A stretch of DNA of 64,000 bases, taken from NCBI GenBank assembly GCA_014529385.2, contig CM043953.1, positions 79,472,338 through 79,536,337 of the forward strand. The letters are read 5' to 3'. Shown here one piece after another: positions 33,546 to 44,739 of this stretch (its first letter is position 1; the number at the start of each line of letters is the position of its first letter). Position numbers and translations under genes: made by a program. This DNA is from Adiantum capillus-veneris. Taxonomy: Eukaryota; Streptophyta; Polypodiopsida; Polypodiales; Pteridaceae. Below the pieces are notes generated by a model. That model saw only the letters and a list, made by a program, of their open reading frames with translations, did not search any database and was not told where the DNA came from.

Positions 33546-34923
33546 ATTGGACCATAGCTTCCCTGGAACACGTTGGTGCAGCCAAAGTGTGTCAACCCTA
33601 GCAGAGGGCACAGACAATGATGTGTATTCTTATAGATGCACGGCAAAGGGCTAGAGCAGATGGGAAGAACTCGTGCAGGCAAGTGGTAGCGGACAGGTAT
33701 GCGTTATGTGGTTTTTTAGGCCATAAAGGCTCCAGATAGGGCCTGACAGGACGTTAGATGAAGGTTGATCAAAGTGCGGTTTTTTGGATCAGATGTGTAT
33801 AGCTTGAAGTGTTAAAGGGACAGGTCCAAACGGCTTGTCAAACGGAGCTATAGAATGCAAGATATTTGGCTTTGAAGCTGGAGGTGATTGCAGATCAGGG
33901 ACGGATATGCCCAGTGATGCCAAGTAGTCCGAGCCATTTTGGAGCTATGGGTATGTAGTTCTTGATTTACGGAGTGTGTCGCTCTTTTTAGATCGTCCAT
34001 CAAAGCTACGGATACCAAGTTATTGCTAGATGAAGTTTTGTCGGGGGCTAGGTTGATGCCCACTTGGCCGCCTCGAGAAGTGTGCCCGGGTTTGGGTGCC
34101 AAGTATGCAGTGTGAGAAGACCATTGGAAGTGACTGCTCGTTAAACAGAGCCCGGAGCAGAAAGTTAAAGCAGTCAGAAAGATCGGGTGCATTTGCTCAA
34201 AGTTGGCCACAAATGATTTTCTCAGTTTTTACGGCCTCGGCCTCGGTTCGGGGCCTTGGAGAATCTCGAAGTGCAGAAAGGACTGGGCATTTTTGAGTCG
34301 ATACAGTGAGCTTGCGGCGGCAGGGTTTTCCGGCTCGGCAATTGGATCGACACAGGTTGGCAAGGCATTGAAGTTGGAAAAGAAATAAAGTTTTTTCAAT
34401 TTTCAAAGGGAGTTTTGAAGGCATGGGAGGGCCAACTCCTGAGCCGGTGCCACGTGGCCACCGAGTATATCCCACATACGGGGAAGCACGACGAGTCCGC
34501 GGGCTATATATGTTGCAATGTGCCCCCATTGGGGGTATCGAGTTCAAATGGAGAGCTCTTTAGCATGGGCTATGGTGTGGACGCCTGTGATGCTGTGCGG
34601 TGGCGCGTTCGACATCCGCCACAGTGGCCCTAGGCGGCGCTTAATACGAAGTGGATGATCATGTGGCAGGGGTGTTCACGCGCCAATCGGCCCAAAACTT
34701 TTGAAGGCAAGATGGGAGCTTGGATAAGTGAGGGGTCTCGCAAGGCGTGGGGCCCAAGCCAGGCCCACGAGGTGCTGTCACATGCAAAAGAAAAGGCGCC
34801 TTAAAATAGGGGTGCTAAATTGGGAGTCTCTCGGGCGCCCAAGGGCCAGTTTTGGCAGGATTGGTGAGCGAGCTCTTGGAGGGTGGCAGGGAAGGAAGAA
34901 GGGCTTGTTTTTGCAGGTTTTCA
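33546..34923. other. GC-rich target DNA left of the large transposon; no gene seen
   Basis: GC-rich with no recognisable protein. Its last 58 bp (34864-34921; GAGCGAGCTCTTGGAGGG, then GGCAGGGAAGGAAGA) recur with about 85% identity just beyond the right end of the transposon at 49,602-49,662. Confidence 0.5.
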
Positions 34924-34948
34924 TAGGAAAAATATGAACCCCAAAAGG
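34924..34948 (+). repeat. Left terminal inverted repeat, outer element (gene-1 side)
   Basis: 25 of 25 bases match the reverse complement of 49575-49599. Inward of it, CTTGTAAGGATCCCTAATTT and GGGATTAAGGC match the gene-1-side end of the inner element at 44.7 kb. Confidence 0.85.
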
Positions 34949-35379
34949 ATCTTGTAAGGATCCCTAATTTTAAGGGATTAAGGCTGAAGATGTATGTGGT
35001 TTAAGAGACAAGGCCATTGAATGAGAAAATTCTCATACACTTTTTTTAGGTTGTCATAGGCTTTTTATAGGTTGAAATAGAGGCTAAGGAGGGAGGATAG
35101 GTACATTATATATATCTACCCAAAAGAGTGGTGGTCCTTATCACAATATCTACCCTCCCCCTCTTTCTTTTGTCACATCATCAAGGGCGCCCATAACCTC
35201 AGCCCAAAAAACACTTTTTTCAAAAAAAATCAAAAAACCTCACTTTTACTCCAAACTTCTCCCCAACCTATATATATACTCAAAAAACAATTTTCTCTCT
35301 CAAAATCTCACAGCTAGACCTGCAAAATATGAAACTTTCCACCTTTTTTTATTTCCCTCCAAAATCACTCCTCTCTGAC

Positions 35380-35740
35380 TCTTCTCTCTCCTACTTTTCA
35401 ACACACACTCTACCTCGTTCCCTCTCTCCCTCTTCTCTCTCCTACTTTTCAGCACACACACTTCCTCCTTCCCTCTCTTTGTTGTAGGTCCACTCCATAG
35501 CTTTGTTACAGCTCTCACCCCATGGCTCTCCACTCCATAGCGTCCTCCTTTCCTCTCTTTGTTGTAGGTCCACTCCATAGCTTTGCTACAGGTCTCCCCC
35601 CAATGCCTCTCCACTCTATAGCTCTCCTGCAGCACTCCCCTCCATAGCTCTCCTCTCCACTCCATAGCTCTCTTAAAGCTCTCCATCCCATAGCTCTTCA
35701 CTCCGTGCTTCGACTGCAGCTCTCCACTCTTTCTTGAGTC
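35380..35740 (+). repeat. Pyrimidine-rich leader with short repeats upstream of gene 1
   Basis: Multiple copies of CTCCACTCCATAGCTCTC-type sequence, plus a 75-80 bp near-direct repeat containing TTGTTGTAGGTCCACTCCAT (about 35,479 and 35,558). It lies just upstream of the gene 1 start and probably forms its 5' UTR or promoter. The long antisense ORF here (35300-35776) is a by-product of these repeats. Confidence 0.65.
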
Positions 35741-35759
35741 CAGCTTTAATCCCTTTGCC

Positions 35760-38437
35760 ATGGATCTAGGAAACATTACAGACCTCCCATCCTCAGCAAG
35801 ATTTTCAAGTTCGGAAACATTTTCTCTACATGTTTGGTTGCCAAAGGACTTCGCACCCTCAAAGCGTCATTACTTGCAAATTGCACAACAATGCCGTGCT
35901 GCAGGTCACACCAATGTGGACCTTTGGGTGCATGGTTGTCTCTACCCTAAGGATACAGCCATCAATGTGTACCCATCATTTAATAGCCTTGCTTCATTCT
36001 TACAATATGTAGGTAGAGAGGAGCAAGGTCTTCTTGGATATTGCAAGCAATTGTCGACTATTGGAGCTGATAGTGCACAATGGTCTTTGTATCAATGTCA
36101 ACGTCTTTCTCATACCACTAGTGGATTGTGCGAAAGGATATTTCATGCGGAGGAGGAAGTGGAAACTCTTAAGCTACAAGTGGAAGAGAAGGATGCTAAG
36201 ATTGCGAAGCTTGAAGATAAGATCCTGCATCTTAAAAAGACGCCCTTAGGTGCAAGGGAACGTAAGAGGAGCTTCAATGCCATAGAGACTTTAGCCCCCA
36301 AAGTTGGTGCTAGAAAAAGAAGGATTATAGCTAGAAGGTACATTTTGCTATGCTCCAATTTGTGTTTCTGTGGTAATGTTTTTGTCCATTCTTGTAGGAA
36401 TTTTGTAATAATGTTTTTGTTTGTTCTTGTAAGAATTTTATCCAAGAGCTCTAAAGATGGCCACAGCCAGGAGGATCGCATCCATTTGTTAAGTTTGTGC
36501 CTCAAGAAATCGAATGTCGTGGCCCTTTTACGAGCACCAAATGCATAACATTTAAACAATACTGTCACAAAGGAGGTGATGCGAAAGTTTTCAAATCTTG
36601 TGAGAGATGTTGATGTACAGAAGACTTGTGATGAAGTTGGAATTAGTACTAAGGGATACATTGCCTTATATGATCTCCTTAAGGATTCTTTAAGGGAAAG
36701 AGGAATTACTGAGAATGTTTTTCCTATACCACTTAAGGTCAATCTTGCTAAGACGGCCTCGAACGAAGACGTGTACTTTCAAATAGGAGTTTATTTGCAC
36801 ATAGAGGAGATAATGCCTTCATCCATCTTTACCAAGCATTCCAAAGGAGTTAAGAAACGTATCAATGCAAGCGTAGGTGTAGACAGGGTGGACAAGGTAT
36901 TTCCTTACTCAATGTCAAATAATACTTTTGTTGATTTGAGAAGGCTTCAAATGGCAATGATACATTTTTACGGTGTACCACCTAATGGTGAGGCTACAGT
37001 AATGCAGTCTTTTTTTTCAATTATGGTTTTTCTTGTGTTATTTTGGACATTTTTTAGTGCTAGGCTCAAAGTTGGTGTTTGTGCTCAAGCTAGACGAGTG
37101 TCACATTGTGAAGAAACGAAGATTAGAAAGGATAAGTATTACTCTCATGAACAAGGCATTATTTCATGCAAAACGTACAGCTATGAACGAGGATTGTGCA
37201 CCATCTTTCAGTGTGCATTCAGAGAAAGAAATTTGGTGGCTTGGTGCTATTGAGGTTCCTAAGGAGACCCATGGAGTGCTTGCTTAGATTTTTGAATGCA
37301 TTCCGTGGATAACGGATGTCATTAAGGCACAGCTAGCTGGGGGAAAACTCTAAGTAGATGCATAGGAGAGTTTGAAGTTGACTGGCACTTAGGTGGCAAT
37401 TTGAAAACAATCAAGTGCATTCTAGGGTGCAAACAAGGGGCATGAGCTCTCTATCCTTGTCCACTTTACATTAAGGGCTATAAGGCCATATGCACGCAAG
37501 ATCGCAATGGTCGACGAAACAGAGGAAGACGACAATTCACAAATTACACATGTGTGGGAGCAATTGATTCTATGATGTCCTATGCTGGAGGACCCAATTG
37601 TGCCGCAAAAGATAGTGAATGGAACCCTATAATTAACTTCCCTCTCAAAAATGTGCATTTTTGCATACTTCATGCTTTTATGCGCATCTTTGATCATTTA
37701 TTAAAGCTTCATATTGATTATGCCTTTACAATGAAGCCTGCGGAGAGGTTGTTTGACTCTATCTCAAAAGTTGGAAGGATATTTGCAAGTATACAACAGA
37801 CAATGATAGCAATGCAAGTGTTGTGCTTAGTTGACAACATGTTTGGGCGGTATTGGACAAGATGATGAAGATACTACAACTTGCAAGCATAACCAATGGA
37901 GCAACGACAAGAATTCCAAAATTTGGTGGTGGAATTCACAAAGACAGTCGTGATTGAATGCGGTGGGTCGAACATTACACACTATATGGTGAGTGCTTGC
38001 TATTCCGACTTGGTCTGTACTATGCTTTAGTTTTGATCATCGATGTGTTGTGGCTTTTTGGACAGCACACCCTCTATGCCCATGGTGCATACTTTATGAA
38101 CATGTATGGTTCATTGGATCTTTGGAGCATGCAAGGTATGGAGAAGTCACACTATCGTGCCAGGGGTGTCTACTTCAAGAATACAAGACATGGAGGAGGT
38201 TTAGTGTGCTCATGCTATCTTAAGGAAATGTTCAATTGCTTTTATTGCACCACCTTTGGATGCAAAGTGTTGAACGTGCAAGGTCATCGCACTTGGCAAA
38301 AGAAACTCGTTGACTGGTCCATGTTCGTTCCTCAAAATGTTAGAGATCCTTACAAGGTCCAACACGGCATGCAGTGTGGCGAGCATGAAGGACTAGTGTT
38401 GGAAAAGTTTGGGTCAGGCGGTAGTAGATGTATTTAA
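35760..38437 (+). pseudogene. Gene 1, copy B: DDE-transposase-like gene of the outer element
   Basis: Exon 1 (35760-36337, then a GTACAT donor) encodes MDLGNITDLP, a domain with NVDLWVHGCLYP and QGLLGYCKQL, and a Glu/Lys coiled coil. Later blocks: GISTKGYIALYDLL (about 36640-36680); NNTFVDLRRLQMA and LKLDECHIVKKRRLERISIT (Asp at 37093); WHLGGNLKTIKC with downstream PCPLY (frame 37365-37865, with one TGA); FPLKNVHFCILHAFMRI (about 37640); and, after a GTGAGT donor at about 37989, YGSLDLWSMQGMEKSHY (Glu at 38141). Asp, Asp and Glu in LKLDE, GDLKT and QGxEK fit an RNase H-fold DDE enzyme, which is inference. Here the second Asp is Asn (37398-37400; Asp in copy A). Stops and frameshifts indicate a pseudogene. 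Confidence 0.72.
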
Positions 38438-38657
38438 ATCTCATGAAAATGAAAAATCTACTACATTTGGATGCTCTTTTTTTTTGGATCAAGCGTTTGC
38501 ATTGTTTGATTGTTTAGGCAATTTTAGAAGTGTATATTTCGCTTTGTGCGTTTGAATAGTTCTCCAATTTCATGTGGTTTTAAAATTCAAAATATTATTT
38601 TCTCGTGCTTTTAGCGGCTCTTTTCCACCATGTGAACCCAACCTTATATGGCCACCC

Positions 38658-38665
38658 TATATAAA
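38658..38665 (+). promoter_or_regulatory. TATA box of the histone H3-like gene
   Basis: TATATAAA followed by GAGGG, about 120 bp upstream of the MARTK start, in an otherwise GC-rich segment. A poly-C run of about 30 (38694-38723) lies between it and the start codon. Confidence 0.6.
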
Positions 38666-38694
38666 GAGGGAACCCCCCCACCCACCCACCCCGC

Positions 38695-38725
<31 letters not shown>

Positions 38726-38782
38726 TCAAACACCTCACCGAACACCACAAGCTCTGAGAAGCACCCCGACCGCACTTTCATG

Positions 38783-39362
38783 ATGGCAAGGACAAAAAAA
38801 CTACAAAGAAGAATCCAAAGACCATTGAGGTGCGTAGAAAGAAGAAGATGCGTGCAAATCGACAACCTGAAGAGCTAGCTGACCCAGATCACAGAGACAA
38901 ACATGTCCAATGAACGTCCGTCGTGGGAAGGGGAGGACATCCCAGTGAACCACAGGGTAGGTGGGAAGACGTTTTCAGGCCAAATGTGCCCGATGCCATC
39001 TGGCCTAGGTCGCCACACAATCGCCGGCAAGTCACTGCCCAAAGGAATGGGTGCCATGCCTTCTGATCAACCCAGCAATGATGAGCTTAGCAGTGAAGAT
39101 GAGGATTATGATCCGGATGAAGATGCCCCCCAGCCGCATCCCAAGCACCGTTGAAAGTCAAAATTCTACAGGAAGCCGCAGAGAGCAAAGCCACAAGGAT
39201 CTCAGAGGTCCCCCACAACACCCATCTCAAACAACACGACGACTTTGTCGAGCGTTTGCTGAGATTCGACATTACAAGAAGATAGATGACCTGCTTATTA
39301 GGAAAGCACCTTATGCATGGACATGTAAGGAAGTGCTACAAAACTACAACACAGAGTTTCAT
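38783..39362 (+). pseudogene. Histone H3-like gene, 5' part (long tail and first half of histone fold)
   Basis: An ATG at 38783 starts MARTKK, and restoring one A in the A-run makes the tail read on as basic sequence like a canonical H3 N-terminus. A long tail follows with an acidic SEDEDYDPDEDAP patch (frame 38903-39154) and a Lys/Arg/Pro-rich part. At 39237-39362 lies the start of the H3 fold: RRLCRAFAEIRHYKKIDDLL then IRKAPYAW and KEVLQ, matching H3 [26 protein letters not shown] and REIAQ. The reading shifts frame at least twice, so this copy is probably inactive. It stops exactly at the inner transposon and resumes at 44796. The tail is far longer than in replicative H3, as in some centromeric H3 variants. 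Confidence 0.85.
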
Positions 39363-39599
39363 TAGGAAAAATATGAACCCTCTAGGGGCCCTTTGGGATT
39401 AAGGTTAATTAGAGGTCAGCCAATAGGAAGAGGGTGGTGGACACACTCTATACCCTCAAAAAAGTAGGGGGACAAGGTAGCCTTACACCTCTTAATTGTC
39501 TCTTACCTAGTGAGAAGGTAAGGGAGGTGGCTAGGGGAAAGAGAGGGGGGGGGGGGGACCACTTTGACCTCTTTTCCCCCACTTTTTGGCCCGGATTTA

Positions 39600-40028
39600 A
39601 AAATACACTAAAAATTTCAAATTTTCAAAAAAATTCAAATTTCAAGTTTTCCCTCCTTAAAAGATCCCCAAACCTATTTCATGGTCAAAAAAGTATTTTT
39701 GACCTTCAAAAGTTAAAAATGTGCACTAAAAAATCCAAAAATTTGATTTTTTTAAAAAACAAATCAAAACATCATTTTTACTCTCCAAAGTCTTTCCAAA
39801 CCTATTTTATAGCTAAAAAGTGTTTTTCTCTCTCTAAAAACCCTTTTCCAAGCTCTCCATTGCTGCAACAACCACATGCACCCCCTATAGTCCATCATTA
39901 TCTCTCTGCTAGCTTTCTCCCACCTCCATTGTAGCACCAAGCAAGCTCTTCCTCCATCTCTTCCCCTTGCCCACCACATAGTTTCACACCAAGCTAGCTC
40001 CTCTCCCTTCTCTCATCTCCATTACAAC
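39600..40028 (+). other. AT-rich and pyrimidine-rich leader inside the inner element
   Basis: Dense TCAAAATTT/AAAAATTC-type sequence, then CT-rich DNA before the short ORF at 40029. Comparable sequence lies inside the outer element's right end (about 49,200-49,380). No gene is seen. Confidence 0.5.
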
Positions 40029-40202
40029 ATGAAACAAGATTCTACTCCTTCTACTTTCATTCACTCACACTACATGGAAACCTCTACTCCCGAAGGTGGC
40101 AAAAGTATGAGCTCACATGAGTTGCATACCACAACAATAGGAGGTGTGAATATCGCGTGGGCATTGCAAGGGTTCATCTCCAACATAAAGATAGAATGGT
40201 AA
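40029..40202 (+). CDS. Short hypothetical ORF/first exon, 57 aa, inner element
   Basis: MKQDSTPSTF... to IEW, then TAA. The end overlaps a good splice donor (TG|GTAAGA at 40198-40199), so it may be a first exon that continues downstream; no partner exon was identified. Its position matches that of gene 2 in the outer element. Apart from a loose STPS start, I see no similarity to gene 2. Function unknown. Confidence 0.3.
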   Translation: MKQDSTPSTFIHSHYMETSTPEGGKSMSSHELHTTTIGGVNIAWALQGFISNIKIEW

Positions 40203-41560
40203 GAAAACTACCCTTGTAGCTTACATTCAGAGCTTAACATCATCTCCATCTTTAAGTTTATCATGCTGGAGAGAATTAACCTCTTTATGGATTTCAGTGT
40301 TTAGGCTTCACACCTCATAACACTAGGTGGTGCTATTTTGTTGATGACTTTGGTGCGCCATCTATAGTTGTGTAGCATGTGATTTGAGTCTCACAATGTA
40401 AGTAAGTTGTGTTATCTATGGAGAGTCGTCAAAGATTTTTCTTGTAATTTATTCTTCGTATAATTGTCATTAGATAATTGGAATGCTATCATTTTGTACT
40501 TTATAACTTTGTGCTCACATAATCTTTTGTTTACTTACAGATTCAACTTGTTTTAAGAGGACATGAGCAAGAAACCATGTGCAGAGATGGAAATCACTCT
40601 ATTTTTGTTCCTTGAGGAACCTTTCACTACCATGTTAAAAGATTTTGATAAGAATAGTAGGTGTTTTTTAGAATCTTGAACCAATAGGGACTCTCTAGGA
40701 GCTCTCATAGAAGCCATCCATATAGTACTACTATCTTCCCTAGTGTCATAGACACACACATACTCAAGTGTATATGAATCTCTAGATGAGGAAGACAAAT
40801 ACTTGTAAGATAAGCCTAACAGCAACAACGTTGTCTCCATTTGTAATTATTTTTCATGAGGCTGGATTCCTCTATAAATGCAATATAAATATGTTTTTTT
40901 GTTAAATGGTGTCGCATTGAGTGAGAGTATTTAATTTAGATTACTGAAGTTTCATACAAATCTGAGAAATATTGTTTACTTTTATGGATATTTTGATTTG
41001 CCTGTACGATGATTCAATTCGCAAGTCTTAATCACTCCACCTTGAAGAAATTCGAGCAATATTTTGATTTCAGTTTAATCATTAATGGTTATTCTTATTA
41101 AAGTGGATCATAAACTTTGTCAAGATGTCCTCATTTGGGGATGTTGAATATATATCATTAGTAATGTTTCACAAGAACACTAGGTGGACACAAGGAAGTA
41201 AAAATTGGCTCCTTGTTTGGTCGATTTCTAGTGTTTAATGTTTAGTGCACAGGATTTGTGAGGCCGTTGACATGGGGAGTTCACTAAAGTATATGTAACA
41301 TAGCACATGTGTTCAACAGAAGGGATTTTATATTCTTTTAAAGTTGCAGAAACATGTGTAGATAAGGCCTATAAGGGGTACTTTTAATCCATTCTAGTGA
41401 ACGCACGTGATATAGGAAAATTTTACATAGTGAATGCTCCGGACCTTTGAACACAAAGAAAGGGGGGGGGGGAGCTCTAATTACATCTAAGTGAAAAGAA
41501 GTGGAATTTGTACTGTCATGTTGCATAAAAATTTGCTTTCACTTAATCTAAAAAAAAATT
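40203..41560. other. No gene seen
   Basis: AT-rich interior of the inner element. The ORF at 40553-40840 (minus) has no recognised motif. Confidence 0.4.
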
Positions 41561-42380
41561 AGTATCCTGGGGCGCAGACAAGGCCATATAATGCAAAAAA
41601 AGGGGTGGCCACAAGGGCGCGTAGTGAGCCATCCAAAACTGCTGGATGGGCCATATGTGGGTCCTTGTGGCCACCCTTTCTTGCATAATTAGGCTATTGC
41701 TGCACTGCAGAACCCTGGAAAAGACGAGATGAACCTAAAATTGAACTTTTCAAGCACATTATGCCTTCCTTCAACTCAACTTACTAGTTCCCTGCACCAA
41801 AAGGGAAAATCACATTGGACAGTATAAAAATCTAGTCTCATGCTGCATAAACATCTGGTTTCATCAAATATTAACATTCTTGCTATTATAAGGGGCAGAC
41901 AAGGCCATATAATGCAAAAAAAAGGTGGCCACAAGGGCGCGCAGGTGAGCCATCCAAAACTGTTGGATGGGCCATCTCTGCGCCCTTGTGGCCACCCTTT
42001 TTTTTTGCATAATTAGGCTATTGTTGCACTCCAAGACCTTGGAAAAGGTGTGATGAATGTAAAATTTAACTTTTCAAGCACATTATGCCTTCCTTCAACT
42101 CAACTGACTAGTTCCCTGCACCAAAAGGCCAAATCACATTGGACAATATAAAAATCTAGTCTCATGCTACATAAACATCTGGTTTCATCAACTATTAACA
42201 TTTTTGTTATCCTAAGGGGCAAACAAAGCTAGAAAATGCAAAAAAAGGGTGACCACAAGGGCGCGCAGATGAGCCATCCAAAACTGTTGGATGGGCCATC
42301 TGCGCGCCCTTGTGGCCACCCTTTTTTTTGCATTTTCTAGCTTTGTTTGCCCCTTAGGATGGCAAAAATGTTAATATTTG
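41560..42380. repeat. Three tandem units of about 325 bp, each with a large hairpin
   Basis: Hairpin cores at about 41,570-41,690, 41,890-42,015 and 42,193-42,376 share the arm GGTGGCCACAAGGGCGCG, the loop region CCATCCAAAACTG-TGGATGG, and the returning arm CGCCCTTGTGGCCACC. The linkers share TTTTCAAGCACATTATGCCT and TCTAGTCTCATGCT. The third hairpin is nearly perfect. Confidence 0.88.
42193..42376 (+). other. Near-perfect 184-bp inverted repeat (foldback)
   Basis: The left arm starts TATTAACATTTTTG and passes CCTAAGGGGCAAACAAAGCT; the right arm returns AGCTTTGTTTGCCCCTTAGG and CAAAAATGTTAATA. The stem is about 90 bp with a loop of a few bases and only a few mismatches. It could be a foldback MITE core or give rise to a double-stranded small-RNA precursor; both are inference. 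Confidence 0.9.
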
Positions 42381-43833
42381 ATTTAAATTTAACTCTTCAT
42401 GGCCAAAACCACTTAACTTAAAACACATGGATAAACCGAAAAGCCAAATCACTATGGAGACAATAGACACAACTCTTAATCATTTTGTCATTGCAAAGTC
42501 ATCTGAAATGATGTGAGCCTCTACAACTTCTTGAATAGCCTCCAATGCTATTGCTTGCATTTTATACTGATTTCCATAGCTTTGAAGCACCTCCTTCACC
42601 GTGTGAGCATATTTTTGATGCATGGCCATGATTCAAGTGTTAAGTTTTTTTTTTCTTTTTTTTTCTAAGTGTTGAACTTTTCGGTTGTTTTCAACAGCTT
42701 CTAGATTTCAATCGGCTCCGAATCTGTCTGGGCTTGTCTCACATGAATTTGTTTATCTCATCGTGTTCTTCGACCATCATGTGATAAGAAAAAATCATAT
42801 CTTGCTCGCATTCTCCAAAAATCAACGTGCAAGTTGATAATTTATTTAAAAATGATGTAAAACATACATTTTTTACTTTTTTCTTAATCTACGGGCTCCA
42901 ACGAGCATTAAAACCATGGAATCTGAAAATACTCAAAGAACCATTGTTTTTTATTGTGTTAAGGACTGTATTTCCTACATACAAAACTTTCCCAAAATCT
43001 CGCCCTAATACCTTCAAAAGTGGCTTCCAAGGAGTGTGCTCGGTCAAAATTTGAAACTGAAGAAAAACAATCAGAATGAACTCCTAGACTGTGTATAAAC
43101 TTTAGAATAACCAAATTTTTCTTCAAAAAAAAGTTATGCTAAAAATTTAAAAATAGCCCCCCATTGGACTCCCCACAACGATAGAAGTCAAAGGGTTCAA
43201 GGAGAGGTATGGTGTCACAAGTGCATGGTGGGAATCTCATCAAGGTTTATTCCGTCAAGATCTCTTGTACTTTACCATGTCTTCTCATGTACAATCTTAC
43301 CACAAAAAGAAAATGACACTTTAAATGACTACAAATGTTATTTAACTTATCAAACAATCTAAAATATCGTAGACCAATAGTGCTCTTACACATCAACAAA
43401 CAAAAAAGTCCAAACTTCTTCTCATTAACTTTGATAAACATACATTCGTGAACAACTTCCAAGGGGTAGTGCAGTCATAGTTCTTACATCCATTCCATGA
43501 CATGGTATGCTCATGGGGTGACCTATCATATAAAAATATATTTGGTGGGGGTGCCCTCATGTTAGGAAAGGGTGTGTTGCTGATGAAAAGTTGTTGTATT
43601 GTCCTACTAGGGATCTCTCCATGTTAGCATAGTGATTTTTGGTGTAGTGGGAGCCACATTGCTTGAGGAGAGCTTTGTGCCACCGTAAAAGCTTCATGTT
43701 ATGCTAGTTCCTTGAGCCATTCTTGCATTAGGATGAGATTACCCACCTCTAATAAGGATGGATTTGAAGCACCTACCTGCAAGATATAACAAAGAAGGCT
43801 GTTTTAGAGGAAAAGTGGTGACACTTGACCTCT
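42381..43833. other. No gene seen
   Basis: AT-rich interior of the inner element. The 71-codon ORF at 43462-43247 (minus) lies downstream of the gene-1 remnant but shows no convincing similarity to gene 1. Confidence 0.4.
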
Positions 43834-44178
43834 CTAACCTGCACCCATTGTTTCTTGTAATGCCACTGTTTTGAGCTTAAGAGCTTGACATTCGTGCATC
43901 CATGAATGCAAAGAAGCACCTGCACCCATACACAACCAATTGCAATAGCCTAACAAGCCTACTTCTCCCCTCCCAAGATATTGAAGAACCATACACATTC
44001 GTCTCACCGACAGTATGACGATCTTGGGATGACCTCTGCTCACCCTCACGTGCGGCCTTCGGTGCAAACACCGCGGACAAGCAATATGTACACTTTTGTT
44101 GTGCGGAGTACATGGTGATGGAGGCATACGATTTGTGATGCCCGTGAGCACCATGGCAGTTGTTGCGTGAGGAAGCAA
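43834..44178 (-). pseudogene. Gene 1, copy C: N-terminal domain remnant in the inner element
   Basis: The minus-strand ORF contains CMVLQYLGRGEVGLLGYCNW and then SWMHECQALKLKTVALQET (residues about 61-111 of the ORF). Copy B has FLQYVGREEQGLLGYCKQL and SLYQCQRL at the same spacing. It points inward from the gene-1-side end of the inner element, about 0.8 kb from the terminus, like copies A and B. The sequence upstream is diverged, and the rest of gene 1 is not visible to the left, so this is a truncated copy. Confidence 0.68.
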
Positions 44179-44179
44179 A

Positions 44180-44400
44180 GAATGAAAAGAAAGAGGGGGG
44201 AGGGAGAGGGAGGAACATTGGAGAAGAGAAGGGGACAGAGGGGGGAGAGGGAGAGAGAGGGGAGGAGGAGTAGAGAAGGGGGTAGGGAGGGAGAGGAGAG
44301 GAACATGGGAGGAGAGAAGGGGGCAGAGGGGGGAGAGGGAAAGAGAGGGGAGGAGGAGGAGAGAAGGGGGTAGGGAGGGAGAGAGGAGGAGAGAACAAAG
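44180..44400 (+). repeat. Purine-rich low-complexity tract (GGGAGA type)
   Basis: About 200 bp of GGGAGAGAGGGGAGGAGG-type repeats including a near-duplicate of about 80 bp. It is the 5' flank of gene-1 copy C (CT-rich in the sense direction, like the leader of copy B). Confidence 0.8.
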
Positions 44401-44739
44401 GTTTTTTTTTAAAAAAAAGTGGACTTTTAGTGTTTCTAGGTTTTTAAAAATGTCAAAAATTGATTTTTTGATGTGTATATATGTTGGTAGGGAGTTTTAA
44501 GTCAAAAATAAGTAAAAATAACTTTTTTGAAAAAAAATCAAATTTTGGCTCTTAGTGACCCACGTTTTTGCTGATGTGGCCACACCCCTTTACTCCCTTC
44601 ACTTTCCAAAAGCTAGAGAGAGAAAGTGACCTCTTAGGTCCACATCCTACATGTGTCTAAAAAAAAGGCTAGAAAAGTCTACTCAAAACTAGCTTCTTGA
44701 ATGCCCTTGTCCCCTTAACCCTACACAACATTAGCCTTA

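Noticed and set aside
35300-35776. 158-codon minus-strand ORF with repeated MEW/ESY-like units
   Set aside because: It is the antisense of the repeated CTCCACTCCATAGCTCTC leader of gene 1 and shows no motif.
38574-38878. Pro-rich and Gly-rich ORFs around 38.6-38.9 kb
   Set aside because: They are produced by the poly-C tract in the leader of the H3-like gene.
44046-44398. 173- and 86-codon minus-strand Pro/Ser/Leu-rich ORFs
   Set aside because: They are low-complexity translations of the GGGAGA purine tract. Only the ORF carrying the GLLGYC domain was kept.
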